DNA of 64,000 nucleotides from Paenibacillus sp. BJ-4 (lineage in GTDB: Bacteria; Bacillota; Bacilli; Paenibacillales; Paenibacillaceae): contig NZ_JAIVEM010000088.1 of the NCBI RefSeq assembly GCF_020404765.1, positions 124,001 through 188,000 on the forward strand, in the 5' to 3' direction. Shown here piece after piece: positions 35,166-44,201 of this stretch. Numbering within the stretch: the stretch's first letter is position 1; the number at the start of each line of letters is the position of its first letter. The notes beneath the pieces were generated by a model. That model made no database searches, was not told the DNA's origin, and was given only the letters and a program-made list of their open reading frames with translations. The translations under genes were made by a program, and so were the position numbers.

Positions 35166-35209
35166 AAACGTGTTTCTTCTATTATAATGTGTTTGCATAT
35201 CATCCACTT

Positions 35210-36043
35210 TCAATAAGACTTATTGGCTGTAAGCACAGCAATGGCTTCGGGTTTGATACACTTAGCTCCAAACACCTGTAACCCTTTAACTGCATCTGAA
35301 AATTGTTTCTCTGGTCTAAATGCTTCTACCGAATCTACTTGTCCCGCAAACGAAATGGCACTTTTATGACCTGCGATGATTTTATACTTGGCTCCTGCGG
35401 TATTTGGCACATTGTTGGATTTGTAAACCGTCATGCTATCAATATCTCCGACATAGCCTGTGCGGATAACATTCGGGTCTTTGGTGAAACGAGCATCTTT
35501 TAGTAGCAAGCCATAGTACCATGCAGGAACCACTACAAAACGCTCGCTTTCAGGCACATTGTTCTCATCCAGTAGCACACCTAAATCAATCAGCAAATCA
35601 TACGCCGTTGAAGAAGTTGGAATAATAGGCGCTGTATCATTGCCAATTGTATTCTCAGCTTTGACCTCCGTGTAAAATCCAGCAAGATACTGATCCACTA
35701 CATTGGCAAGTCCATAAGAGGCTTCTACGATTCCACCATCAAGTAAATTTACATTCGCTTGAGCATCATCGACATCATCCACCTGAAAATTGAAATATTT
35801 AGCCTGATCGATCACCAATGTTTTTTGTGTAGCATCCAGTTCCTGTGGATTCCCGATTCCTGCCACCTTATCATAGTTACCAATCGTTACTGCCCCAATC
35901 GAATTGATTTTTACGGTGGAGCCTTGGCCTTTAATTTCACCTTCATAATCGGTGTTGACCACATTTCCGTATACCAAATTCTTTTTCAGACTTTCATTTA
36001 AACGTGCGCTCCAAATGGTAGGAATAAAATTTTGTACTGACAT
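35210..36043 (-). CDS. Major capsid (coat) protein, P22-coat-like
   Basis: 277 residues. The N-terminus FIPTIWSARLNESLKKNLVYGNVVN and the block GSTVKINSIGAVTIGNYDK are typical of the P22-coat-like/HK97-fold coat proteins of Firmicute siphophages. The middle has FQVDDVDDAQAN, and the end has YKIIAGHKSAISFAGQVDSV and EAFRPEKQFSDAVKGLQVFGAK. It follows a scaffold gene 28 bp upstream. At 277 residues without a protease gene, the shell probably assembles on the separate scaffold. Confidence 0.88.
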   Translation of the reverse strand: MSVQNFIPTIWSARLNESLKKNLVYGNVVNTDYEGEIKGQGSTVKINSIGAVTIGNYDKVAGIGNPQELDATQKTLVIDQAKYFNFQVDDVDDAQANVNLLDGGIVEASYGLANVVDQYLAGFYTEVKAENTIGNDTAPIIPTSSTAYDLLIDLGVLLDENNVPESERFVVVPAWYYGLLLKDARFTKDPNVIRTGYVGDIDSMTVYKSNNVPNTAGAKYKIIAGHKSAISFAGQVDSVEAFRPEKQFSDAVKGLQVFGAKCIKPEAIAVLTANKSY

Positions 36044-36070
36044 ATCTAATCACCCTATCCTTTTCGTTTA

Positions 36071-36688
36071 TTATTGTTTGTTTTGTAATGCTTGTTTGAC
36101 TTGATTCCAATGCTGATTAATCTCGTTGGGGGACATTCCTTTAATCGAATCCAATGTAAATGTGCTACTCGTTGAACTAGCCGGAGGGGTATATCCTTCC
36201 CCCTTGAGTCGTTGCTCTACTTGCTGTTGTATAGCCAATTGTAACGATTGTTCCAACATAGCCAAATTCGCTATCGTCGCTTCTTCATCCGTACCAATAA
36301 AAAAATCCACTAACGGGAGTGGAAGTTTCTTTTCGGATGTAATTTTGATCGCTTGGCTGGTTAATCGTTCACGCTGCTTCTCCAGCTTCATATTTTCGAC
36401 TTCGGCACGTAGCTTCTCTACTTCAATTTCTTTCTCATCCTTAGCCGGGAATCGCTTCTTGATCTCAGCATCCACCACACTTTCCAGCTGATTGGCCTTC
36501 CATGTTTCCAGCGATTTAGTAGATCGTTTATCTACCGTGCTATCGAACCAACTTCTTGCATCATGATTAGATTGAATGAATTGCTCTATCCCTTCTACGC
36601 TATACGGATTCAAACCCTGAAGATACGTTTGCCATTCCTCATTCGTTTGGTTTTCTTCAATTAACTGCTTCATTTGTTCTAAATTCAT
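36071..36688 (-). CDS. Capsid scaffold protein (DUF4355 family)
   Basis: 205 residues, highly charged and helical. The DUF4355 pattern is visible: a central coiled coil EKEIEVEKLRAEVENMKLEK, then LPLPLVDFFIGTDEEATIANLAMLEQ, and a flexible GEGYTPPASSTSSTF before a C-terminal helix that would contact the coat. It is transcribed just before the coat gene, as in most siphophage-like head modules. Confidence 0.82.
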   Translation of the reverse strand: MNLEQMKQLIEENQTNEEWQTYLQGLNPYSVEGIEQFIQSNHDARSWFDSTVDKRSTKSLETWKANQLESVVDAEIKKRFPAKDEKEIEVEKLRAEVENMKLEKQRERLTSQAIKITSEKKLPLPLVDFFIGTDEEATIANLAMLEQSLQLAIQQQVEQRLKGEGYTPPASSTSSTFTLDSIKGMSPNEINQHWNQVKQALQNKQ

Positions 36689-36764
36689 TTTCGATAATCT
36701 CCTTTATCGCCCATTCGACTCACAGAACCGAACACGCTAATGTATGTATTGAGCCGTTTAATGT

Positions 36765-37145
36765 CATGCTCAGGACAGCAATGTAACGCTTTAGAAATAA
36801 CAAAAACGAGGAAAAGGTACAAACATACCAACTCCCCACTTTTACCTATTTTTCATCCTTTGTTTATATAGCTTTTTTGACAGCCTGAAGCGTAACACTG
36901 AACCTGTTGTTTGCCTAAACTTCTGAAACGTATATGTATGCTGAAACTGTATCATATTGAATATCATGCTCAAGACAATGATGTAACGTATTAGAAAACG
37001 TAAAAGTGACGAAAAGGTACAAGCATACCAACTCCTCATTTTCGCCTATTTTTAACCCTTTGTTTATATGACTTTTTCAACTTCTAAAGCGTTACATCGA
37101 GCCGTCTTTTTGTCTGAACTTCCGAACACGTATCCTGATACTTTC
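36765..37145. repeat. Two tandem repeats of about 200 bp
   Basis: The unit starting CATGCTCAGGACAGCAATGT at 36765 recurs at 36965 (CATGCTCAAGACAATGATGT). Both contain GGTACAAACATACC or GGTACAAGCATACC and TTTGTTTATAT. The right unit runs into the 3' end of the Cys-rich gene, so the spacer probably arose by duplication of that gene's end. It is the only non-coding stretch over 300 bp within the head block. Confidence 0.7.
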
Positions 37146-37478
37146 CTTTCTCGCCCTATCTCTGCATTTCTCACAATATTTCTGCCGATTCGAATTTACC
37201 GAAAATGTTTCTCCGCAACGTGTACAGTTCACCCTCGATTTCGCTGTCTTAAATTCAGATTCTACATTCCGATCAGACTTATACTCTTGATCCAGCTTCT
37301 CATCCATTGGCAAAACTCCATTTTCAAAATAGGTACAACAGGGAAGAGAATCATCTTGAGCGAAAAATACACATGGGCCATCCTGTAAACAGCAATAGTT
37401 TGGGATACCATACTTCGCTCCGAAATAACAAGCACAATTATTCTTCACCAGCCGCTTGATCCTATTTTTATTCTGCAT
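37092..37478 (-). CDS. Cysteine-rich protein (Cys-rich VLP-like)
   Basis: 128 residues with 14 Cys. The first part, LVKNNCACYFGAKYGIPNYC then CLQDGPCVFFAQDDSLPCCTYFENGVLP, fits the cysteine-rich VLP domain found in mobile elements. The C-terminal part is a treble zinc knuckle, NCTRCGETFSVNSNRQKYCEKCR, with a basic tail. It overlaps the end of the portal gene. Function unknown; nucleic-acid binding is plausible. Confidence 0.7.
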   Translation of the reverse strand: MQNKNRIKRLVKNNCACYFGAKYGIPNYCCLQDGPCVFFAQDDSLPCCTYFENGVLPMDEKLDQEYKSDRNVESEFKTAKSRVNCTRCGETFSVNSNRQKYCEKCRDRARKESIRIRVRKFRQKDGSM

Positions 37479-38775
37479 CCGATTTCTCCTCAGCCGTATC
37501 CACTAATCGTTGCTGCTCCGTATGAAATTTATTAAATTCCAGCTTCGGATTCTCCACAAATGGAAGCAATGTAAGCAACGTTTCCTGAGAGACCACTTCT
37601 TTCAGTTTCACAATCACATCAGCCATCCCAACCAAATCTGTCGGCAAGTTACGAGTAAACTTCACCGCGATATCACGGTAATCATATTGCACACCTTCTT
37701 TAATGTGCAGAAAGGTAAAGAAATTCCGTAAACGCTGCTTGATTGCCTTTTCCATTAAGGCTTCACGCATTGCTACTCGATTCTCCAAATTCAGCAGCTT
37801 GTTTCTCAGAGCTAAGGAAGATGTATTGCTGGCCCAATTCTCATTTAAATTAACCTGATCCATCATGTCAAAGATTTTTCGTTCAATGTTATCCAACTCA
37901 TTTTTCACAAAAGAATCGTTAATCTCCTTCGTAAGCCAACTTACCTTTCCTCCAGCCGGAACTTGAATAATGCCCATCTTCTTCATATTCAATAAATCTT
38001 CAGCTTCCAGCTTCGCATTCTCAATCACGAGATAGGCGTTGCGATGATCTGCGATTTCATTGACCAAGTCTGAATTCAACGCATTGTAGGCATCAAATAA
38101 AGAAATCACATCCTGGAAGCCACTTTTTCTCTCCGTATTGGCTGGACAGGAGATAAGCGGGACTCTTCCAAAGATGTGATTATGTTTGCCGATATATTTT
38201 AATTCAGGTGCTTGGTTTTGCTTACTCTGAATGTGTTTATCATCGTTGCCGATTGTATAATGTAGAATTTCATGGTCGGTATACACGTCCAAATACACTT
38301 GCTTATCAAATCGCCGGGTAAATTTATGTAGACCAAGCAATACATTTCGTTCTGCTGTTCCGTCCTCTAACACAAACGCATTCAAAGGAGATAATACTGT
38401 GGCTGAAAATTGGCCATCTGAATCGATATAGTTCAATTCGTAGCCTTCACCAAAGATTTCGGATTGTTTCCGAAGCTGTAGATTATGCTCCTTGTCCCAA
38501 TGACTCATATGTACATCTATATTATGTATGGCTTCATCCTGATCTGACTTGGACACATAGTTTACTGGCTTACCTAGCAGGTAGCCGACTTCATTATCTA
38601 CGAACTTTCGTGGAAAATTAAAAATAAGCTTTTGATTGCTTCGACTTTCTTGCATCGCATAGTTCTTGAGAATAGCATGCTGACCATTGTAGTAATCTGC
38701 ATATTTCTGTTTAGCTATTGCAGCCGATTGGAGTTCGTTTAGACATTCAAAAATAAGTTCTACATTTATTTTCAT
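37468..38775 (-). CDS. Portal protein (SPP1 gp6 family)
   Basis: 435 residues from ATG 38775, preceded by AAAGAGG at good spacing. SPP1-type portal marks: KYADYYNGQHAILKNY near the N-terminus, RKFVDNEVGYLLGKPVNYVS, FGRVPLISCPANTERKSGFQ, VISLFDAYNALNSDLVNEIADHRNAYLVI, and the clip/crown helices at the C-terminus. Twelve copies form the DNA entry ring of the procapsid. The gene is separated from TerL by two unrelated metabolic genes, which is unusual for this module. Confidence 0.88.
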   Translation of the reverse strand: MKINVELIFECLNELQSAAIAKQKYADYYNGQHAILKNYAMQESRSNQKLIFNFPRKFVDNEVGYLLGKPVNYVSKSDQDEAIHNIDVHMSHWDKEHNLQLRKQSEIFGEGYELNYIDSDGQFSATVLSPLNAFVLEDGTAERNVLLGLHKFTRRFDKQVYLDVYTDHEILHYTIGNDDKHIQSKQNQAPELKYIGKHNHIFGRVPLISCPANTERKSGFQDVISLFDAYNALNSDLVNEIADHRNAYLVIENAKLEAEDLLNMKKMGIIQVPAGGKVSWLTKEINDSFVKNELDNIERKIFDMMDQVNLNENWASNTSSLALRNKLLNLENRVAMREALMEKAIKQRLRNFFTFLHIKEGVQYDYRDIAVKFTRNLPTDLVGMADVIVKLKEVVSQETLLTLLPFVENPKLEFNKFHTEQQRLVDTAEEKSDAE

Positions 38776-38829
38776 ACCTTTGCCTCTTTTCAAAAATGGG
38801 TCATTTAATTGCTGATTGTAATAATAAAA

Positions 38830-38853
38830 GAACCACCTTTAATAAGGCAGTTC
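38830..38853 (-). terminator. Terminator after the cupin cargo gene
   Basis: GAACCACCTTT pairs with AAGGCAGTTC around a short loop, and leftward T-rich sequence (TTTTATTATT) follows. It closes the bluB-cupin unit before the portal gene. Confidence 0.65.
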
Positions 38854-38910
38854 CTTCTACGTTAAGTTATTAACGAACTACATTGCGTACTTGAGTATAT
38901 TTCTATCCTA

Positions 38911-39243
38911 TTAGTTACCCTTAATATTATTTTCTGCTTTCTCAAAACAAAGATTTACAGTTCTTCCGTTAGAGCGTGTTCTATGCATGACATTTTGGGG
39001 AATGGTATACACATCTCCTTGGTTCAAAACTATAGTCTGGTCTTCAAAATCTATTATTAATTCCCCTTCAATTACAATAAAGAGTTCATCGCAGTCATCG
39101 TGTTTGTGCCAATGGAATTCACCATCGATTACAGCAGCTCTTAAAACATGATCGTTAACTTCACTGACCACAAAGTTCGCATAATCGTTTATGTCTTTTG
39201 TAACCTCGAATAAATTTATCTTTTTCATTTGTCCTTGCTTCAT
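38911..39243 (-). CDS. Cupin-domain protein (cargo)
   Basis: 110 residues from ATG 39243, six bases after AGGAGG. A single cupin barrel: motif 1 FHWHKHDDCDELFIVIEGEL and motif 2 GDVYTIPQNVMHRT, with the usual His/Glu metal ligands. Function unknown. With bluB it forms a small metabolic unit inserted between portal and terminase genes and closed by its own terminator, as for 'moron' genes in phages. Confidence 0.8.
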   Translation of the reverse strand: MKQGQMKKINLFEVTKDINDYANFVVSEVNDHVLRAAVIDGEFHWHKHDDCDELFIVIEGELIIDFEDQTIVLNQGDVYTIPQNVMHRTRSNGRTVNLCFEKAENNIKGN

Positions 39244-39400
39244 AATCCTCCTACCTTTCTCTTCAGCGGTTTTTACCATATTGCAGTCTTTCTAAACGTA
39301 GCAAGCTGTCGACTAAACCAACAGCTTAATCTTGATGCTTATGAAACAATCGTTTCCGTTAGCATCATATCCAAAAAGGAGAATTCACTTATATTTCAAA

Positions 39401-40036
39401 TCATTCCCAAGCATTATGGTGTATTAGATTATTTAGATTTCGACGTCTCTCCCAATTTACTTGCTCTAGGATTGGTTTTGTAGGATAAAAATCCGTATAA
39501 CCTAATGAAATCAAAGCAATAGGGTCAATATGTGGTGGAATATTTAGTATTTCCCGTACGTCTGTTTTCTTGTAAAAACTAACCCATCCCATAGCTATTC
39601 CTTCTGCATAAGACGCCAACCACATATTTTGGATACAACAGGCGACGGATAGAATATCTGTTTCAGGAATAGAATTTCGCCCAATTACATGTCCGCCACC
39701 TCTTGTTGGATCACATGTAATACAGATCGTTATAGGTGCTTCCCTTATACCCTCTAATTTTAACGAGAGAAATCTTGTCTTTTTTTCATCTTCATAGTGT
39801 ATGGACAAGGCCTGTATTTCTTTATGACATGCATGCGCCAATCGTTCTTTAACTTCTTGAGAGTCAATTACAATAAAATCCCAAGGTTGCATAAAACCAA
39901 CGGAAGGTGCATGATGACCAGCCCTTAATATGTTGTTTAACTTATCTTTGGATATGGGTTTTCCATTAAATGATCGAATATCTCTCCTTTCAAAAATGGC
40001 TTTAAATATTCCTTCTCTTTCAGAATCATTTAACAA
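39401..40036 (-). CDS. bluB: BluB-type 5,6-dimethylbenzimidazole synthase / nitroreductase-like flavoenzyme
   Basis: 211 residues from TTG 40036 after GGGAGG. BluB features: FKAIFERRDIRSFNGKPI at the N-terminus, then LRAGHHAPSVGFMQPWDFIVI (the BluB version of the nitroreductase loop), CITCDPTRGG, and IPETDILSVACCIQNMWLASYAEGIAMGWVSF. BluB breaks down reduced FMN to form the lower ligand of cobalamin. It sits inside a phage-type structural module, between portal and TerL, and is probably cargo. No cobalamin riboswitch is recognisable upstream. A related flavin enzyme with another role cannot be excluded. Confidence 0.85.
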   Translation of the reverse strand: MLNDSEREGIFKAIFERRDIRSFNGKPISKDKLNNILRAGHHAPSVGFMQPWDFIVIDSQEVKERLAHACHKEIQALSIHYEDEKKTRFLSLKLEGIREAPITICITCDPTRGGGHVIGRNSIPETDILSVACCIQNMWLASYAEGIAMGWVSFYKKTDVREILNIPPHIDPIALISLGYTDFYPTKPILEQVNWERRRNLNNLIHHNAWE

Positions 40037-40059
40037 TTTAATTCCTCCCTTAAAACAAA

Positions 40060-40135
40060 AATTCCCAGCCTAAATAAGACTGAGAATGCGCCAGTACTCA
40101 GATTATTATGACAGGGCTTCAGGCTCAAGTTTACA
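40060..40135 (-). terminator. Possible terminator or attenuator before bluB
   Basis: Leftward, AGCCT...AGGCT encloses CTGAG...CTCAG and is followed by GGGAATTTTTG. It would separate TerL from the bluB-cupin unit. Confidence 0.4.
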
Positions 40136-40239
40136 TTGAAATTGGTATTTTTATGATATAACTCTAATATTACTTATGCTTGAAATCAATATTATCTCTT
40201 GCAGTTCATTATCAATCCGTAGTCTAAACTGCCTGACCC

Positions 40240-41790
40240 TCAAAACAACAAACTACGATCATAAAACTTTAAACTTTTCACAGACTGAATCAATTGAACA
40301 GCCCCATATAAACTATCTGGCGCATCATCATATGTACAATTTCGATTGTAATCCTTCACCTGATGATTATATCTGAGGTTATCTGCATTGAACAGAATAT
40401 GACCCTTCTTCACTTCCGGCTCCAAGCTAATAATGCGTTCATGCTTCTGCCCCTTGGAATGGACACTTTCAACTGGCGTATGTATCTTCGCTTTCCATAA
40501 CTCTTCTTCAAATTTCTGCTTCATATAGCTTTGTGCCTGATTGACTTCAAAGCCCAGCTTATCTACAGGATAAAGCTTTAACTTCTCAATAGCGACTTGG
40601 AACAAATCATCCGGCAGCAATTTATAGATAATGCCATCGATCACGTACATCTGCTTCGTCTTCCGATGCTGCCCAATAATTGAAACCGCAGAATAGTCAT
40701 TTTTCTTCCCGGCTTTAATGGCTGGATCAATGTACATGGCTAGTTCCATATCCTCAAACTCAGGTAGCCTGTCCCAATACATGAGATTCTGAAATATGTA
40801 TTCGTCTGTTGAACGCGGATCATTTTGTAACTCTTTATAGAAGCTCTTTTCACCCATGGCTTGCTTCTTGCACATCAAATAATAATAGTCCAAATACTCG
40901 CTCCACAGGATTTTCGTACCCTCTAGCATTTCTTTTTCGTGAGCCATAAAAAAAGACAAGGCAGTATTGATCCTATCCTCGTCTTGGAGATTATTATATT
41001 GTCGCTCCCATTCTGACCATAAATCATCTCGTTCTGAAAACCGAAGCACGGCTGCTTTACGGACACTTCTCACACCTGGTATCTTCCCTTTGAGCAGATC
41101 AGCCATGATATCTTCTTCGTTGAGAATCGTTCCACAGATCAGTATATTGGTGTCCCTTGTTCCGATAGGCAGAATGACATCCGTAAATGTATTTTTAATC
41201 TGTTCTCGTTTAGCTTCAGATCGAGCAGTATCCTCCTTAAGCAAATCATCCATTAGAACTAGTGTAGGACGATGGTGCCTATAGTGAATACCTCTCAAGC
41301 TGCCATCTATGCCACGAATCATAATGCAGGAATCCAGTCCACCTTTACTCTTCAGCCAAATCTCATTGTTGTTCCAGCGGCTCCCTTTACGAATCCCAAA
41401 ATCCTCAATCAGCATCTGATTTGTTTCTAGCTCATCTTTGATCATGTCCAAGAAGGGCAATGCAATTTGTTCTGTTGCTGATATGATCAGTGTGAACTGA
41501 GATTTATCATAAAGTGTGGCATACAGCGGAAATAAAAAAGAACTGATTGTCGACTTTCCATGCTCTCTTGGGAGTCCGAAAGCTGTAATTAGTCCTGTAT
41601 TCGCAAGCATATGCTTTAACTCTGAAAATAACTCTTTGTGAAACTTGCCAAATACTCGATCAAAATATTTAGGGAAATAGGCCAAGGCGAAAAATTCAAT
41701 GTCCATTTCACCGATTAGCTTGCGAAGTTCAGAAAAAGAGAACGTTTCGATCAATTGTTTCATTTTTGGTGGCTTAAAATGCTTCTCCAT
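40240..41790 (-). CDS. Phage terminase large subunit (TerL)
   Basis: 516 residues. The ATPase half has a Walker A-like GLPREHGKSTISSFLFPL at about 72-89, Walker B LVLMDDLLKED at about 178-188, and the coupling motif ILICGTILNEED. The nuclease half has DPAIKAGKKNDYSAVSIIG (first acidic residue of the RNase H fold), FEVNQAQSYMKQ and YDDAPDSLYGAVQ with the distal Asp pair. It packages DNA through the portal. ATG 41790 has no ribosome site. AAAGGAG stands eight bases before an in-frame ATT at 41844, so a non-standard start adding 18 residues is possible. Confidence 0.92.
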   Translation of the reverse strand: MEKHFKPPKMKQLIETFSFSELRKLIGEMDIEFFALAYFPKYFDRVFGKFHKELFSELKHMLANTGLITAFGLPREHGKSTISSFLFPLYATLYDKSQFTLIISATEQIALPFLDMIKDELETNQMLIEDFGIRKGSRWNNNEIWLKSKGGLDSCIMIRGIDGSLRGIHYRHHRPTLVLMDDLLKEDTARSEAKREQIKNTFTDVILPIGTRDTNILICGTILNEEDIMADLLKGKIPGVRSVRKAAVLRFSERDDLWSEWERQYNNLQDEDRINTALSFFMAHEKEMLEGTKILWSEYLDYYYLMCKKQAMGEKSFYKELQNDPRSTDEYIFQNLMYWDRLPEFEDMELAMYIDPAIKAGKKNDYSAVSIIGQHRKTKQMYVIDGIIYKLLPDDLFQVAIEKLKLYPVDKLGFEVNQAQSYMKQKFEEELWKAKIHTPVESVHSKGQKHERIISLEPEVKKGHILFNADNLRYNHQVKDYNRNCTYDDAPDSLYGAVQLIQSVKSLKFYDRSLLF

Positions 41791-41965
41791 ATACTGTTTA
41801 AGCAGTTCAGCTTGTCGTTGCTCTTCTTGCTTTATCGTTTCAATAGGTATAACTCCTTTCTCAAATTCACTATAAAATCATCACAAAAATTTCTGCACCC
41901 TTTGCTGGCGGCTCCGTTTCTATAAATAGAAGACCCCCTCCATCCACGACAAAAAGAGTGGCTGC

Positions 41966-42811
41966 TTACCACTCGATATTTGCCAAGGCTTCAGCCATAT
42001 CCTGCTGTGTTGTTAGGGTGTAAATATTGGTTGTTGCTACGTTATCATGTCCAAGGATTTGTTGGATGGTCGTCAAAGGAGTCGTCTTCACCAGCTTATA
42101 TCCTAACGTATGCCTGAGCATATGTGGTGTCACCTTCACGTTTATCCGATTTCCGTATTTGTTCAGGATCAGGTTGACCGCATTCCGTTCCAAAGCACCA
42201 CGCTGCCCAATAAATAAGTGTTCCGATTCAACTTGTGGCCTGACTTCGAGATATCTGACGATGGCTTTACGCACATCCTTATTCATCGGTATCGTTCGGA
42301 AGGCGTTTCCCTTACCTAGCACCTTCAGCATCCCTTTACGTTCACTCATTTCAATATCCTTCAACTTGATGCCAACCAATTCGCTTACCCGTATCCCTGT
42401 TCCAATCAACAATTCAATCATACAGATATGCATTCGATTGCCCATACGGTGAATTTCATTTCGTAGCTTCCACAAATCCTTTTCCGCTAACCCTTTGTAT
42501 TGCCGGACAACCTTATTCCTGACCGCTTCGATATGTATTTCTTCCTTAATATAGCCTTGCTGGTGCATCCACCGTGCAAATACGTTGACGCTGGCGATCT
42601 TGCGGTTGATGGTCAGTATCGCTTGGTTGGTGCTTTGCAGATATTTCTTGTATTCTACTCCATCCAGTTCAATCCACTGATCCAATCCATATTCCGTTTT
42701 CCTTTGATACCAGGTTATAAACTGCAATACGTCTCTAATATAACAGGAAACCGTATTTTCACTCCGATCCTTGCTCCATAAATGTGCTTCAAACCCTTGA
42801 ATATACTTCAT
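41966..42811 (-). CDS. Tyrosine recombinase (XerC/D-like)
   Basis: 281 residues. The N-terminal SAM-like domain (about 1-95) begins MKYIQGFEAHLWSKDRSENTVSCY. The catalytic domain has the first Arg in TGIRVSELVGI, Lys in VLGKGNAFRTIP, the HxxR box HMLRHTLGYKLV, and the last His and Tyr in QQILGHDNVATTNIYT. All catalytic residues are present. It sits between TerL and TerS, an odd place, in an element that already has a serine integrase, so it may resolve multimers or be a relic. Confidence 0.9.
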   Translation of the reverse strand: MKYIQGFEAHLWSKDRSENTVSCYIRDVLQFITWYQRKTEYGLDQWIELDGVEYKKYLQSTNQAILTINRKIASVNVFARWMHQQGYIKEEIHIEAVRNKVVRQYKGLAEKDLWKLRNEIHRMGNRMHICMIELLIGTGIRVSELVGIKLKDIEMSERKGMLKVLGKGNAFRTIPMNKDVRKAIVRYLEVRPQVESEHLFIGQRGALERNAVNLILNKYGNRINVKVTPHMLRHTLGYKLVKTTPLTTIQQILGHDNVATTNIYTLTTQQDMAEALANIEW

Positions 42812-42969
42812 TTTCCCCCCACCCTTCGCTCGTGTGTCACATCATAGCGTTGATGTGGGGCAAAGTCCACTCCATACATAACTTATCTTATGCACTTAGT
42901 TTGGGCAATTCACAGGCTAATTTAGGGCTGAAATGGGCGTTTATCTATACAAATACTGACGACATAACG

Positions 42970-43713
42970 TTATGGCTGCAAATCATCCGACTCCATATAT
43001 CCTTCCTCAATCTCAACCGATTCCTCAATAGCTTCATAGTCGGCATCCACTACATCCGCTTCAATCATATCCAAAAATAGCTGCTTCCGTTCCTGTTCCA
43101 GTGCTTTTGTATTCACCACCAACTCACGGCGATCATTCCACTCGTTGGGTGAGCGATTCTTTAAGTAGAAGATCATCGCTGTCGGATTGGGAGGCTGATA
43201 TCGTTTTACCTTCTCGATACGCGTCTTCTTTTTTCCATTTTTGTCCTCTTCAATGATCGTTTTTATTTCTTCATATTCATATCCCGTTGCAGCTTTCAAA
43301 AGTGAATTCTCTACGTGTGAAATAGGGACAGATCTGCTCCATTTGACTAGTTCAGCCAGCATCGGATGTTTATCAATATACTCGTACCAAGTCGTTTTAC
43401 CTATATCGAGTTTCTTAATGATGTCCTCTGCATTCACGCCTTCTTCGAACCATTGCTGAATCTCCGTGAGTCTAGGATATACATGGGTTTCCCACTTGGT
43501 GGGACGTTCCAATGCTTCAGCAAATTTGGGATGTTTCCTACGATAATCGCCTAATGTCCAGATATGAATATTCAGTCGTTTCGCAATCTCCTCATCTGTA
43601 GCTCCCTCACGTACCCAAACGGGAATATCCTTAAGTCTTGGCACAACAAATTGATCATACTTGGTCAGTATCTTAGGCTTATTTCTTTTGGGTTTGTCAT
43701 TGTTTTTGCTCAT
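42970..43713 (-). CDS. Terminase small subunit (TerS)
   Basis: 247 residues after GGAGGTGAG. Two helix-turn-helix repeats at the N-terminus, WVREGATDEEIAKRLNIHIW and WFEEGVNAEDIIKKLDIGKT, each followed by a 'HPKFAEAL/HPMLAELV' helix, recognise the packaging site. The middle RYQPPNPTAMIFYLKNRSPNEWNDR is the hallmark of phage small terminases. The C-terminus is acidic and would contact TerL. Confidence 0.9.
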   Translation of the reverse strand: MSKNNDKPKRNKPKILTKYDQFVVPRLKDIPVWVREGATDEEIAKRLNIHIWTLGDYRRKHPKFAEALERPTKWETHVYPRLTEIQQWFEEGVNAEDIIKKLDIGKTTWYEYIDKHPMLAELVKWSRSVPISHVENSLLKAATGYEYEEIKTIIEEDKNGKKKTRIEKVKRYQPPNPTAMIFYLKNRSPNEWNDRRELVVNTKALEQERKQLFLDMIEADVVDADYEAIEESVEIEEGYMESDDLQP

Positions 43714-43781
43714 CTTAACTCACCTCCAGCACGAAAAAAAGGAACAGCCAACTATCGACCATTCCCCATATGTATTCCAGC

Positions 43782-43943
43782 TTACCCTTCTAACTCAGCC
43801 TCGTAAAACAACTCGATATCCTCAATCACCTTCTGAATCAACTCATTGTCCTCCCGAGCCTCCTCAGCCCCTAGCACATTGACCTTTTCGGCTTGCATGC
43901 CCTTCAGAAATCGAACTACCATATTCACTTTTGCCTTGCCCAA
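43782..43943 (-). CDS. Small helical phage-type protein
   Basis: 53 residues, GKAKVNMVVRFLKGMQAEKV then NVLGAEEAREDNELIQKVIE, starting at TTG 43943 with AAAGGG eight bases before. It lies 68 bp upstream of TerS on the same strand. The coding pattern is consistent and the frame closed by TAA. Function unknown. Confidence 0.55.
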   Translation of the reverse strand: MGKAKVNMVVRFLKGMQAEKVNVLGAEEAREDNELIQKVIEDIELFYEAELEG

Positions 43944-43975
43944 TTCAATCACCCTTTCGGTTTAGTCAGCACATG

Positions 43976-44075
43976 ATACCTCTGACCTTGCCGACTCAGC
44001 AACGACTTCATGATAGTCATACTGCTTACCATCTCGAATCAAATATACGCCGCTATTATCGCCAACGTTGGCAAT
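43976..44075. repeat. Duplicated 3' end of the methylase gene, copy 1
   Basis: 100 bp with about 83% identity, and no gaps, to 44559-44658. In the leftward frame it encodes GVYLIRDGKQYDYHEVVAES, against NVYLIRDGKRFSYQEVVAES in the intact methylase. The two copies flank the yciI-like gene. Confidence 0.8.
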
Positions 44076-44201
44076 GCTTAGCTTTCCCTCTTGCCTTAAT
44101 AACCTTATCTCCAATACAAAAAGCCTATGCAAGAGGATATGCATAAACGTCTGTATATTTTAATATCCGACCACTCATGATCACTCTTCGCTGATGAGCT
44201 T

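Noticed and set aside
36842..37039. Leftward 65-codon frame between scaffold and Cys-rich genes
   Set aside because: It lies in the tandem 200-bp repeats and its end resembles a decayed copy of the Cys-rich protein tail; no independent evidence for a gene.
36765..37145. CRISPR-like repeats
   Set aside because: Only two long imperfect units with no regular short repeat-spacer pattern and no cas gene.
40037..40239. Cobalamin riboswitch upstream of bluB
   Set aside because: The gap is only about 200 bp and I could not find the B12-box or the conserved junction sequences; only a terminator-like hairpin is visible.
43962..44144. Leftward 60-codon frame ending VVAESARSEV
   Set aside because: It is the duplicated tail of the methylase gene with an unrelated start, not a separate gene.
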